64,000 bases of DNA. Origin: Streptomyces triculaminicus. GTDB taxonomy: Bacteria; Actinomycetota; Actinomycetes; Streptomycetales; Streptomycetaceae. A model generated the notes under the pieces. That model was not told where the DNA came from and ran no database searches. It was given only the letters and a program-made list of their open reading frames with translations. Location of the stretch: contig NZ_JAFMOF010000001.1 of NCBI RefSeq assembly GCF_017349075.1, positions 1,364,001 to 1,428,000 of the forward strand. The letters are read 5' to 3'. Of the stretch, positions 17,047 to 25,891 are shown piece by piece. Within the stretch, counting starts at the first letter, position 1. Each line of letters opens with the position of its first letter. The translations under genes and the position numbers were made by a program.

Positions 17047-18345
17047 TCATCCCTCCAGCAACCGCTGCCCCACGTACTCCCCTCGCTCGCACCCGCCGGG
17101 CACCGCGAACAGGCCGCTGGACTCGTGCCGGAGGAAGCGCGAGAGGCCGTCCCCCCGGTCCAGCTTCCGCTGCACCGGCGTGAAGCCCTTCAGCGGGTCC
17201 GCCTGCCAGGCCACGAACAGCAGGCCCGCGTCCGGTGCGCCGTCGTCGCGGAACCCGTCGTGGTAGTTGAAGGCGCGGCGCAGCATCGCCGCCCCCCGGT
17301 TGGTCGCCGGCGACGCCACCCGGATGTGCGCGTCGCCCGCGATGGCCAGGGCTCCGTCGGAGCCCACCTTGTTGAGGTCCGCGCGGGTGGTCTCCTGGCC
17401 CCCGGACAGCGGCGCGCCGTCGGACTTCCGGCGGCCGATGACCTTCTCCTGCTGGTCCAGGGAGAGGTTGTCCCAGGTGTCGAGCAGCATCCGGATGCGC
17501 CGCACGACGGCGTACGAGCCGCCCGCCATCCACCCGTCGGCGCCGTTGCGGTCGTCCGGCACGAAGATCCGGGTGTTGAAGTTCGCGTCGGACTGCTTGG
17601 GGTTGTTCGTGCCGTCGATCTGGCCCATCAGATTGCGGCCGGTCATCGGCTGCTCGGTGGCGCCCGGCGTGCGGTTGAAGCCGTTCATCTGCCAGCGCAT
17701 CCGGGCGGTGCCCGCCGCCAGCTTCTGCAGCATCCGCAGCGCGTGGAAGGTGACCAGCGTGTCGTCGGCGCCGATCTGCACCCACAGGTCGCCCTCGCTG
17801 CGCTTGGGGTCGAGGGCGTCGGCGGTGAAGGCGGGCAGCGGCTCGAGCGCGTCGGGGCGCTTGGCCGCCAGGCCGGTCCGGTCGAAGAAGGTACGGCCGA
17901 AGCCGAAGGTGATCGTCAGGGAGGAGGGCCCCGCGTCCAGGGCGACGCCCAGTTCGTCGCCCTGGGGCGTGCGGCCGTCCATCATGTCCGCCGTCGCGTC
18001 CGACCAGCGGCGCATCAGGGCCGCCGCGGCCTTGCGGTCCGCCGTGGGCATGAGGTCGAAGGCGGCCAGGTGGGCGTGCGCCTGCGCGGGCTGGAGGATG
18101 CCGGACTGGTGGGGGCCGTGGAAGGGCACGGCGGCCGAGCCGACGGAGGACAGCGGGTCGGGGCCCTCGCGCACGGCCTCGGCGCCGGCCGCGCCGGCCG
18201 CCCCGCCGGCGACGAGCGCGGCGGCGCCGGCCGCGCCGGCGGTGCCCAGCAGCCGTCTGCGGGAGACATGGGCCGGGCCGGGCGGTGTGTTCCTGGAGGC
18301 GTCGCCGGGCTTCGGTTCGGACGTGGTGTCAGTCTTGTCAGCCAT
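17047..18345 (-). CDS. dtpA: Tat-exported DyP-type haem peroxidase DtpA (EfeB family)
   Basis: A 432-residue secreted dye-decolourising peroxidase. A twin-arginine signal S-R-R-R-L-L is at 28-33, followed by an Ala/Gly-rich hydrophobic stretch. The DyP signature G-x-x-D-G appears as M-G-Q-I-D-G-T-N-N-P with the distal Asp; A-H-I-R-V-A-S-P and the distal Arg region L-R-R-A-F-N-Y follow. In S. lividans DtpA is a Tat substrate needed for maturation of the copper oxidase GlxA, and its gene is grouped with sco and ecuC, exactly as here. Its ATG shares one base with the stop of the CopCD gene, so it is part of the copper operon. Confidence 0.92.
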   Translation of the reverse strand: MADKTDTTSEPKPGDASRNTPPGPAHVSRRRLLGTAGAAGAAALVAGGAAGAAGAEAVREGPDPLSSVGSAAVPFHGPHQSGILQPAQAHAHLAAFDLMPTADRKAAAALMRRWSDATADMMDGRTPQGDELGVALDAGPSSLTITFGFGRTFFDRTGLAAKRPDALEPLPAFTADALDPKRSEGDLWVQIGADDTLVTFHALRMLQKLAAGTARMRWQMNGFNRTPGATEQPMTGRNLMGQIDGTNNPKQSDANFNTRIFVPDDRNGADGWMAGGSYAVVRRIRMLLDTWDNLSLDQQEKVIGRRKSDGAPLSGGQETTRADLNKVGSDGALAIAGDAHIRVASPATNRGAAMLRRAFNYHDGFRDDGAPDAGLLFVAWQADPLKGFTPVQRKLDRGDGLSRFLRHESSGLFAVPGGCERGEYVGQRLLEG

Positions 18346-20219
18346 CAATTGATCTTCACGTTCTCGATCTCGGTGACCTGGTCGATGTCCGAGGTCCGTA
18401 CGGTCAGGGACAGCTGCCAGCTGTCGGCCATGGGCAGCCGGAAGTCGGTGGCCTGCCAATGACCGGCGGACTGACGCTTCAGATCGGCCCGCAGCGGACC
18501 GATGCGTTTTTCAGTCGCGGTCATGGACAGTGTCAGCTCAGGTACGTCCACGGGGCGGCCCGAGGCGTCCAGGAGAGTGACGTCGACGGTGTTGGCCCCC
18601 GTACGGGCCGGGTCGACGGTGACGCGGGCGGTGCCGCGCCCGTTGGTCCCGCCGGTGTCGTAGGCGATGCTCACCTCGGCCGGGCCGGCGGCCGGTGCGG
18701 CGGGCGCCCCGGACCGCTTCTGCTCCGCCTCGGCGCGGCCGGGCTGGGTGCCGGTGAGCAGGGTGGTGACGGCCAGCACGGCCACGGCGACGGCCGCCTC
18801 GGCGAGGACCGAGCGCCGCAGGCCGCTGCGGTGCGCGTCGGCGTCGCGCCGGCGCCGCCCCTCGGCCTTCGCCAATGCCGCGCGCTGCCGTGCGAGCTGG
18901 GCGGCGCGTACGGGATCGCCCGCGCCGGCCCGGCCGGCCGGAACCCCGGCGGATTTCTTCGCGGCCGCCCTCGGCGCCGCGACGTCCGCGAGCCGGCCGG
19001 TCCACCGCCGCGAGAGGAAGGCGGCGGCCAGCAGGACGGCGACCAGCGCCGTCTTCAGCAGCAGCCACCGCCCGTACTCCGTTCCCGTCAGCGAGCTCCA
19101 CGAGAAGCCGGCCTGCCGCCAGGTCTGGTAGAGCCCGGTGGCCGCCAGCACGCCCACCGACGCGAACGCCATCCGCGAGAAGCGCTGCACCGCCGCCCGG
19201 CGGACCGTATCGCCCGACCAGAGGGCGGCCAGCAGCGCCGCGAGCCCGCCCAGCCAGACCGCCGCGGCCAGCAGGTGGGCGACGTCCACCGGCACCGCCA
19301 GCCACGGCTGGATGCCGGCGGAGGCGTGCTCGGCCATCGCCCAGGTCGCCGCCAGCCCGGCCGCCACGACCGCGCCGCCGGCGCCCAGCCCCCAGGCCGT
19401 GCCGCGCCCGCGCTCCGGAGCGGCCCCGCCGTCCTCGCGGCTGTGGGTGCCGAACAGCACCGCCAGGAACACCGCCGCCGCGCTCAGCAGCAGCAGCCGG
19501 GACAGCAGCGCCGCCCCGGGCTTGGTGGACAGCGCGTCGCCCAGCAGCGACAGGTCCGCCACCGACCCCAGGCCCTTGCCGCCGGCGTACGCGCCCCGCA
19601 GCAGCAACAGCACGGTCGTCGAGACGAACAGGGCGACCCAGCCGCCCACCGCTACCCGCTGCACGGCCCGCGACGAGCGGCACACGCCGGCGAAGACGGC
19701 GCCGCCGACGAGCAGGACGAAGCCCCCGTACGCGGCGAAGCGGCCGATGCCGTAGAAGGCGTCGACGGCCGGGTCGATGCCGCCGGCGGCCGACGCCGCC
19801 GCGACCGTCGTCTCCGACGGCGCCCCCACCGAGAAGGTGAAGGCCCCGGCCACCGGGTGGCTGTCGGCCGAGACCGCCTGCCACGCCACGGTGTACGTGC
19901 CGTCGGCGATCCCCGCGCGCAGCGCGACGGCGGCCGTCTCCGACCTGCCGCCCACGTGCTCCGGCGCGCCCTGGTCGACGCGTTCGCCGCGCGGGTCGAG
20001 GACCCGCACGGAGTCGGCGCCGAGCAGCACGCCCTCGGAGAAGGTGAGCCGGACCTGCCGGGGCGCGCTCGCCACCACCGAGCCGTTGGCGGGGTCGGTG
20101 GCGGTGAGCGCGGCGTGCGCCGACGCGGTGCCCGCGCCGGCCGTCCACGTCCACAGCAGCGCGGCGAGGAGGGTGCCGAGGAGCGACACCGTGCGCCGCG
20201 CGGCGGTCGGGGTCCTCAT
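18345..20219 (-). CDS. CopC-CopD fusion, copper-transport membrane protein
   Basis: A 624-residue protein. A signal peptide ends at A-S-A-H-A, so that His may be the N-terminal copper ligand of the CopC domain (about residues 34-130), which ends with S-A-D-S-H-P-V-A-G-A-F-T-F-S-V containing the second Cu(II) site. Residues 150-420 form the eight-helix CopD domain with a central M-A-E-H and D-V-A-H pair. A C-terminal cytoplasmic linker, another membrane helix near 480 and an extracytoplasmic beta domain of about 100 residues follow. Probably moves copper across the membrane for the periplasmic-side chaperones encoded next to it. Confidence 0.9.
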   Translation of the reverse strand: MRTPTAARRTVSLLGTLLAALLWTWTAGAGTASAHAALTATDPANGSVVASAPRQVRLTFSEGVLLGADSVRVLDPRGERVDQGAPEHVGGRSETAAVALRAGIADGTYTVAWQAVSADSHPVAGAFTFSVGAPSETTVAAASAAGGIDPAVDAFYGIGRFAAYGGFVLLVGGAVFAGVCRSSRAVQRVAVGGWVALFVSTTVLLLLRGAYAGGKGLGSVADLSLLGDALSTKPGAALLSRLLLLSAAAVFLAVLFGTHSREDGGAAPERGRGTAWGLGAGGAVVAAGLAATWAMAEHASAGIQPWLAVPVDVAHLLAAAVWLGGLAALLAALWSGDTVRRAAVQRFSRMAFASVGVLAATGLYQTWRQAGFSWSSLTGTEYGRWLLLKTALVAVLLAAAFLSRRWTGRLADVAAPRAAAKKSAGVPAGRAGAGDPVRAAQLARQRAALAKAEGRRRRDADAHRSGLRRSVLAEAAVAVAVLAVTTLLTGTQPGRAEAEQKRSGAPAAPAAGPAEVSIAYDTGGTNGRGTARVTVDPARTGANTVDVTLLDASGRPVDVPELTLSMTATEKRIGPLRADLKRQSAGHWQATDFRLPMADSWQLSLTVRTSDIDQVTEIENVKIN

Positions 20220-20226
20220 CGTGACC

Positions 20227-20703
20227 TCAGTCCTTGGGGCGGAAGGTGGTGCTCTCGACCGGCACCTGGATCCGGATGGGCGCCGAGGCGGCGAAGTGCA
20301 GGGTGAACTCGACCTTCTCGCCGGTCTTCGGCTTGTGGTCGAGCGTGCCCAGCATCAGGTGGGTGCCGCCGCGCGCGAGCGACAGCCTGCCCTTGGCGGG
20401 CACCTCCAGCGTCTCCGCGTGCTTCATCCGCGCGCCCTCGGTGGTGTGCAGGGTGACGTCGCGGGAGAGCGGGCTGGTGACCTTGGTGAGCCGGTCGGCC
20501 TTGCCGCCGTCGTTGACGACGGTGAAGTACGCGGCGGCCATGTCGGCCATCGCGGGCTCCGGCAGGTAGGCGCCGCTGACGGACAGTTCGGGCTTGTCGC
20601 CGGCCAGGGCGTTCTTCTCCGACTGGCAGCCGGTGACCAGCAGCAGGCCGCCGGCGAGCAGCAGCGGCAGGGCGGCGGCGGTGGCGACGGTGGACTTGCG
20701 CAT
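20227..20703 (-). CDS. ecuC: Extracytoplasmic copper chaperone, PCu(A)C family
   Basis: A 158-residue lipoprotein (lipobox V-T-G-C at residues 23-26). The PCu(A)C domain shows the Cu(I) ligands: His in D-V-T-L-H-T-T-E, Met and His in R-M-K-H, and H-L-M-L. It is the counterpart of S. lividans ECuC, which passes Cu(I) to Sco on the outside of the membrane. The ATG shares one base with the sco stop (TGATG), giving tight coupling. Confidence 0.9.
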   Translation of the reverse strand: MRKSTVATAAALPLLLAGGLLLVTGCQSEKNALAGDKPELSVSGAYLPEPAMADMAAAYFTVVNDGGKADRLTKVTSPLSRDVTLHTTEGARMKHAETLEVPAKGRLSLARGGTHLMLGTLDHKPKTGEKVEFTLHFAASAPIRIQVPVESTTFRPKD

Positions 20704-21356
20704 CACGGGTTCTCCCCCTTGACGATCTTCGGGAGATCCTTGGCGTACTGCTCGGACGTGGTGGAGGCGGTGTAGATCCAGTGCCCGCCGTCGTCCTTCG
20801 GCGAGAAGCCGACGACCTCGGCGCCGTGGCTGACCGTCACGGAGCCGTCCTTCTCCTTCTTGGGCGGCTCGACCAGGATGCCCAGCGGCTTGGCCGCCGC
20901 CTGGATGGTGGCGAAGTCGCCGGTCAGGCCGACGATGTCCTGCCCGCCCTGCGCGTCCAGCCACTCGCGCATCCGCTTGGGGGTGTCGCGCTCGGGGTCG
21001 GTGGTGACGAAGACGACCCGCAGCTTCTCCTGGTCGGCCTTGGAGAGCTTCTTCTCGGCGGCGGCGATGTCGGAGACGACCGTCGAGCAGACGTCGGGGC
21101 AGTAGGTGTAGCCGAAGTAGAGCAGGACCGGGTGGCCCTTGGTCTCCTTGACCAGCTCGAACTTCTTCTCCGACGTGTCGGTCAGGACCAGGTCGGGCTT
21201 GGCCTTGGGCGCGTCGAGGACGATCGCGCCGGCCTTGGTGGGCTCGACGGAGACGTCGGCCGCGGGCTTGTCGCCCGCATCGCCGGAGCCGCCGCAGGCG
21301 GTCAGGGTGAGCACGGCGGCTATGGCGATCGCCGCGCCCGCGAACGTGGTGCGCAT
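20703..21356 (-). CDS. sco: Sco1/SenC copper metallochaperone
   Basis: A 217-residue lipoprotein (lipobox L-T-A-C at 18-21) with a thioredoxin fold. The copper site is C-P-D-V-C (from Y-T-Y-C-P-D-V-C-S-T) with the distal His in V-S-H-G-A. In Streptomyces, Sco delivers copper to cytochrome c oxidase and to GlxA and is needed for development at low copper. First of the four tightly packed genes; a 134-bp gap separates it from the YcnI gene upstream. Confidence 0.93.
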   Translation of the reverse strand: MRTTFAGAAIAIAAVLTLTACGGSGDAGDKPAADVSVEPTKAGAIVLDAPKAKPDLVLTDTSEKKFELVKETKGHPVLLYFGYTYCPDVCSTVVSDIAAAEKKLSKADQEKLRVVFVTTDPERDTPKRMREWLDAQGGQDIVGLTGDFATIQAAAKPLGILVEPPKKEKDGSVTVSHGAEVVGFSPKDDGGHWIYTASTTSEQYAKDLPKIVKGENP

Positions 21357-21490
21357 GGAGTGCTTCTCCAGAGAGGGTCGGTGCCGCCCGGCCCGGCGGG
21401 CGCGTTCGTACGCGCCGCCGGACCGGGCGTGGCCGTGCGGTGGACCGGACGCCGTGACGCCGGCGGAGTGCCGGCGGCGTCGGCGGAAGG

Positions 21491-22231
21491 TCAGGCGGAG
21501 GCGCGGCGGCGGCCGGCGAGCACGCCGAAGACGACGCCGGCCACGCCCACGACGATGCCGGCGGCGCCCAGGACGCGGGCGGTGGTGTCGGAGCCGCCCT
21601 CGGAGCCGGCGGCCTTCTCGGTGGTGGCGGACGCCGCCTCGGCCTTGGGGCCCTTGTCGTCGGCGGCGTTCTTCTCGCCGGGCTTCGCGGCCTTGTCGAC
21701 GAGCTTGAGGACCGGGGCCGGGTGCTCGGCTTCGTGGCCGCCGGGCTTGGACGGGTCGATCCAGCGGACGACGTCGTCGTCGGAGTACGTCTGCAGGGCC
21801 TTGAAGACCAGCTCGTCGGCGTCGGTGGGCAGCTGGCCGACCGACAGCGGGAACTGCTGGAACTGGCCGGGCTCGATCTTGCCGCCGGTCCAGGTGACCT
21901 TGCTGACGGCCTCCTCGATCGTCTTGCCGTGCATCTGCAGCGGCTTGTCGAGCTTGGTCTTCTCGACCTTGACCTCCCAGCCCGGCACCGCCTGCGGCAT
22001 CACCGAGGCCAGCGGGTGCTTGGGGTCGAGGTTGAGCTCGAGCTTCACCGTCGAGGCGTCGTCCTTCTCGTTGGGCACCTTGATGTTGATGGTGCTGTAG
22101 CCGCCCTTCTCGGCGGTGCCGGGCTGCACACCGACGTGCGCGGAGGCAGGGCCGGCGAGCAGCAGCACGCCACCGGCGGCGAGGGCGGCGACGAGGGAGG
22201 CACGGGCGGTACGGACACGCGATGCGTTCAT
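21491..22231 (-). CDS. YcnI-family copper-binding membrane protein
   Basis: A 246-residue protein of the DUF1775/YcnI group. The signal peptide ends at P-A-S-A and the mature protein starts with His (H-V-G-V-Q-P-G-T), the conserved N-terminal copper ligand of this family. The folded domain contains the conserved Trp residues (P-G-W-E-V, V-T-W-T-G-G). A Lys/Ala-rich linker leads to one C-terminal transmembrane helix (about residues 215-240) and an R-R-R tail, so it is anchored outside the membrane. It heads the copper gene group. Confidence 0.9.
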   Translation of the reverse strand: MNASRVRTARASLVAALAAGGVLLLAGPASAHVGVQPGTAEKGGYSTINIKVPNEKDDASTVKLELNLDPKHPLASVMPQAVPGWEVKVEKTKLDKPLQMHGKTIEEAVSKVTWTGGKIEPGQFQQFPLSVGQLPTDADELVFKALQTYSDDDVVRWIDPSKPGGHEAEHPAPVLKLVDKAAKPGEKNAADDKGPKAEAASATTEKAAGSEGGSDTTARVLGAAGIVVGVAGVVFGVLAGRRRASA

Positions 22232-22335
22232 GGGACAACACTCCACGGCAGGAAGGGATGAGGGTGGGGGTGGCGCGCGTGCGGCGGCGCCGCGACCGCC
22301 CTCCCGCCCCTGTCGGGCAGTGGTGCGTCGCGTCG

Positions 22336-23121
22336 TCAGGCCGCGAGAACGCAGCGCGGCGGGCCCCGCCTGATCACGGAATGCCGTAGTTCCGGCGCCC
22401 TGAGCGGGGATTCGTCGTCCGCGCGCGTGCGGCGCGCCGGAACGGCGGGCGACGCGGGCGCCCGCAGGCCCACGAGCACCAGGGCGGCGCCCAGCGCCCG
22501 GACGAGCGCGGCGTCCACGACGTCGCGCGCGGAGCGCGCCGACAGCCGCACCAGCCGCCACAGCGCGGCCTCGCCGCGGCGCAGCAGCCAGCCGACGGCC
22601 AGGGCGGCGAGCAGGTGGCCGAGCACCATCGGCAGCGACGGCAGCAGGGCGTGCGGGAACGCGGCCGAGGCGCCGCCCGTGGCGGGCGCCGGCGCGGCCG
22701 GACCCATCGGGTGGACGGACGGGTCCAGCCCGGCGTCGGTGATGACCCGTCGGGCCTGGGCGGCCGACATCGGGCGCTGATCGCAGATCAGCTGCCCGGC
22801 GAAGTGGACGAGGTGGCCCTCGGAGGGGACGGCCCGGCCGGAGGTTCCGGCGCCGCGCTGCCCGAGCCCGAAGAGTGTGTGGAGGGCGAGCTGCCCCACG
22901 GCCAGGAAGGCCGTGATGCCCGGCAGCGAGCGCTCCCGGCCGGCCAGTGGTACGACCGCCGCGAGGACGAGCGCGAAGCCCGCGCCCAGCGTCCACAGCG
23001 GGACGCTCGCGCAGGACGCCAGCACGTGCCCGCCTGCGGACAGCAGAACGCAGACCGCGGTGAACACCGCGGCCCGGATCAGTCGCAGATCGGCGCCGGC
23101 GCGCGCGACGGGGTGAGGCAT
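22336..23121 (-). CDS. Hypothetical integral membrane protein beside the copper genes
   Basis: A 261-residue protein with about five hydrophobic segments: 15-38, 42-62, 70-88, a cluster near 155-180 and one near 205-222. The loop after the third helix holds H-L-V-H-F-A-G-Q-L-I-C-D, and the loop before the next contains H-P-M, residues that could bind copper. I do not recognise a named family. It is transcribed with the YcnI gene (104 bp downstream), so a copper-related role is plausible but inferred from position only. Confidence 0.65.
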   Translation of the reverse strand: MPHPVARAGADLRLIRAAVFTAVCVLLSAGGHVLASCASVPLWTLGAGFALVLAAVVPLAGRERSLPGITAFLAVGQLALHTLFGLGQRGAGTSGRAVPSEGHLVHFAGQLICDQRPMSAAQARRVITDAGLDPSVHPMGPAAPAPATGGASAAFPHALLPSLPMVLGHLLAALAVGWLLRRGEAALWRLVRLSARSARDVVDAALVRALGAALVLVGLRAPASPAVPARRTRADDESPLRAPELRHSVIRRGPPRCVLAA

Positions 23122-23171
23122 GGCGGCGCCATCATCCCATCGGGCCGACCGGATCCCTACGGCAGGGGCTT

Positions 23172-23242
23172 GATCACCGGGGGCCGCCCGGCCCGGTCCG
23201 TCACCCGGATCACCGGGGCCGCCCGGCCCGGTCGGTCACCCG
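23172..23242. repeat. Tandem duplication of about 35 bp, GC-rich
   Basis: Two nearly identical units, 23172-23207 and 23208-23242, both beginning GATCACCGGGG and ending GTCACCCG. They lie in the divergent region between the membrane protein and the HATPase gene. Internal CCGG pairs allow hairpins. Function unknown. Confidence 0.7.
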
Positions 23243-23371
23243 GTCCCCGTACACGCCCTCACCCACACGGCGCGTCGGCCGAATGAGCGGTCTCACAGTC
23301 CCGGCAGGCTTACCGCATGCCTCACCCGGCTATACGTATCGGTATGTCGAGCCGCAGCCAGGAGGCTGAGC

Positions 23372-23851
23372 ATGAGCATTTGGTGGTCACTCCACTTGCG
23401 GCGCGAGGCCGCGAGCGTTCCGCTCGCCAGGCGGCTCCTGATCGGTGCCATGGAGACGGCCGGGGTCGACCCGGAGACGTCCTACGACCTCGCGGTCGCC
23501 CTCAGCGAAGCGTGCGCCAACGCCGTCGAGCACGGCGGTGACGCCTCGACCGGCTATCGCGTCACCGCCCTCATCGACGGCGACACCTGTCGCATCGAGG
23601 TCACCGATTCCGGGCCCGGATTCTCCGGACGCTCGCGACCGGGCCGCAGGCCGGCCCCCCCGACGCGCGAAAGGACCCCGGCCTCGGTTCACGACGAACA
23701 CGGCCGGGGTCTCTTTCTGATCGCCTCCCTCACCGACCACGTGCGCGTCCGCAACCGCCCGGGCCGGCAGGGCGCGGTGGTGAGCTTCGACAAGATCCTC
23801 AAGTGGCGCGACGGAGCGCCCCCGGCGGCGGCCCTGCTGAAGGCGTCCTGA
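23372..23851 (+). CDS. HATPase-type ATP-binding protein (RsbW-like anti-sigma kinase family)
   Basis: A 159-residue single-domain GHKL ATPase. The N-box A-L-S-E-A-C-A-N-A-V-E-H and G1-box D-S-G-P-G-F are clear, and the G2-box is H-G-R-G-L-F-L-I. Such small proteins act as anti-sigma or anti-anti-sigma serine kinases in actinobacteria. An AGGAGG site precedes the ATG. No sigma factor or antagonist gene is adjacent, so its partner is unknown. A Pro/Arg-rich insertion sits between G1 and G2. Confidence 0.88.
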   Translation: MSIWWSLHLRREAASVPLARRLLIGAMETAGVDPETSYDLAVALSEACANAVEHGGDASTGYRVTALIDGDTCRIEVTDSGPGFSGRSRPGRRPAPPTRERTPASVHDEHGRGLFLIASLTDHVRVRNRPGRQGAVVSFDKILKWRDGAPPAAALLKAS

Positions 23852-23911
23852 CCCGCCGCCGGTGCTCCGCGCGCAGCGGCCCGCCGGTCATGGGACCGAC
23901 AGGCTCGCCGG

Positions 23912-24163
23912 TCAGGAGACCGACAGGGCCAGCGGATGGATCTCGTCCGCGGGGTGACCGGCCCGCGTGTGGACGCGCTGGACGGCCTCCTCGGAGGGGC
24001 CCTCGGACAGGCAGTAGACGGTGCCCGACGACGGGTCCGCCCAGGCCCGCTGGAAGTGGACGCCTTCCTCGCGTTCGATGGCCAGGTCCGCCCGGTGCGC
24101 CTCCGCGAGCTGCTTCTGGCTGACGCCCTGCATGCCGTGATGGACGTCCATGAACAGGGTCAT
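23912..24163 (-). CDS. SCO4226-family nickel-binding protein (DUF4242)
   Basis: An 83-residue protein starting M-T-L-F-M-D-V-H-H-G-M, with E-E-G-V-H-F-Q-R-A-W-A-D and C-L-S-E-G-P-S-E-E-A-V. These match the DUF4242 ferredoxin-like family to which the S. coelicolor nickel-binding protein SCO4226 belongs. Likely ligands include the early His residues and the Cys near position 52. Full length for the family. Transcribed convergently with the HATPase gene; its cellular role is not settled. Confidence 0.8.
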   Translation of the reverse strand: MTLFMDVHHGMQGVSQKQLAEAHRADLAIEREEGVHFQRAWADPSSGTVYCLSEGPSEEAVQRVHTRAGHPADEIHPLALSVS

Positions 24164-24301
24164 GACCGGGCACCTCCCTTGGTGCGAATGTCCTCTACGC
24201 CCATCATCCGCCCGTCGGCGCCCGCCCGCCGCCCGGCCCGTGACGCGCGCGACCCCGTGGCCCGCCGGTGCGGGCCACGGGGTCGCCGGAGGCGGTGGGG
24301 C

Positions 24302-25783
24302 TCAGCCCTGGGTGCCCTTGAGGGCCGCCATCCAGGCCTCGACGTCGGCCGACGTGCGCGGCAGACCGGCGGAGAGGTTCCGGTTGCCGTCCTCGGTGAC
24401 GAGGATGTCGTCCTCGATGCGGACGCCGATGCCGCGGTACTCCTCGGGCACGGTGGTGTCGTCGGCCTGGAAGTACAGGCCGGGCTCCACGGTCAGCACC
24501 ATGCCGGGCTCCAGGACGCCGTCGACGTAGGTCTCCGTGCGGGCGACCGCGCAGTCGTGGACGTCCAGGCCGAGCATGTGGCCGGTGCCGTGCAGGGTCC
24601 AGCGGCGCTGCAGGCCCAGCTCCAGGACGCGCTCGACCGGGCCCTCGACCAGGCCCCACTCGACGAGCTTCTCGGCCAGGACGCGCTGGGCGGCGTCGTG
24701 GAAGTCGCGGTACTTCGCGCCCGGCACGACCGCCGCGATGCCGGCCTCCTGCGCCTCGTACACCGCGTCGTAGATCTTGCGCTGCAGCTCGGTGTACGTG
24801 CCGTTGATCGGCAGCGTGCGGGTGACGTCGGCGGTGTAGAGGGTGTGGGTCTCCACGCCGGCGTCCAGCAGGAGCAGCTCGCCGGAGCGGACCGGGCCGT
24901 CGTTGCGCACCCAATGCAGGGTGGTGGCGTGCGGGCCGGCGGCGCAGATGGAGCCGTAGCCGATGTCGTTGCCCTCGACGCGGGCGCGCAGGAAGAACGT
25001 TCCTTCGATGTAGCGCTCGCTGGTCGCCTCGGCCTTGTCGAGGACCTTCACGACGTCCTCGAAGCCGCGGACGGTGGAGTCGACGGCCTTCTGCAGCTCG
25101 CCGATCTCAAACGCGTCCTTCACCAGGCGCTGCTCGCTGATGAAGACCCGCAGCTCCTCGTCGCGCTCGGCGGTGGCGTTGCCGCCGGGGTTGTCCGTCA
25201 GGGCCGCCTCGATGCCCGCGTCGTGGCCGCGGACGTTGCGGACGGGGCCGGTGGCCTCGCGCAGGGCGTCGGCCAGCTCGCGGACGTCCTTGGCGGGCAG
25301 GCCCAGCAGGAGCTCGGCCTCGGTCAGGCTGTGGCGGCGGCCGACCCACAGCTCGCCCTGGCCGTCGAGCCAGAACTCGCCGTTCTCACGGTCGGAGCGG
25401 GGCAGGAGGTAGAGCGTCGCCGTGTGGCCCTCCGGGCCCGTGGGCTCGAGCACCAGGACGCCGTCCTGGGTCTGGTCGCCGGTGAGGTAGACGTACTCGG
25501 TCGAGGCGCGGAAGGCGTACTCGGTGTCGTTCGAGCGGGTCCTGAGGTTGCCCGCCGGGATCACCAGCCGCTCGCCGGGGAATCGGGCGGACAGCTCGGC
25601 GCGGCGGCGCGCGGTCTCGGCGGCCTGGGGTATCGGCTGGAGATCACGCAGCTCGGTGTCGGCCCATCCGGACTTCATGTTCTCGGCGAGCTCGTCGGAG
25701 ACGGCGGGGTAGAGGCCGTTCTTCCGCTGCTTGATCGGCTCGTCGCCTTCGGGGTTCTCGGGCGCGGGCTGCTGCTCGGTCAC
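24302..25783 (-). CDS. pepP: Aminopeptidase P family protein (Xaa-Pro aminopeptidase)
   Basis: A 493-residue M24B metallopeptidase that removes N-terminal residues preceding proline. The N-terminal creatinase-like domain covers roughly 30-220. The catalytic domain has the two-metal ligands Asp (L-L-L-D-A-G-V), Asp (Y-T-A-D-V-T-R), His (H-G-T-G-H-M-L-G-L-D-V-H-D), Glu (V-E-P-G-L-Y-F) and Glu (R-I-E-D-D-I-L-V-T). The GTG start has GAGGAGG eight bases upstream. S. coelicolor encodes two such enzymes; this is one of them by length and motifs. Confidence 0.93.
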   Translation of the reverse strand: MTEQQPAPENPEGDEPIKQRKNGLYPAVSDELAENMKSGWADTELRDLQPIPQAAETARRRAELSARFPGERLVIPAGNLRTRSNDTEYAFRASTEYVYLTGDQTQDGVLVLEPTGPEGHTATLYLLPRSDRENGEFWLDGQGELWVGRRHSLTEAELLLGLPAKDVRELADALREATGPVRNVRGHDAGIEAALTDNPGGNATAERDEELRVFISEQRLVKDAFEIGELQKAVDSTVRGFEDVVKVLDKAEATSERYIEGTFFLRARVEGNDIGYGSICAAGPHATTLHWVRNDGPVRSGELLLLDAGVETHTLYTADVTRTLPINGTYTELQRKIYDAVYEAQEAGIAAVVPGAKYRDFHDAAQRVLAEKLVEWGLVEGPVERVLELGLQRRWTLHGTGHMLGLDVHDCAVARTETYVDGVLEPGMVLTVEPGLYFQADDTTVPEEYRGIGVRIEDDILVTEDGNRNLSAGLPRTSADVEAWMAALKGTQG

Positions 25784-25891
25784 TGGTTTTCCTCCTCGAA
25801 CGGGGCCGCTTTCCATCGTATGTGCGGAGGAATGCGGCCGAGAAGGCCATGACCGATGGCGATCGAAGACCGGGCGCGACAGGGGTCGCGC

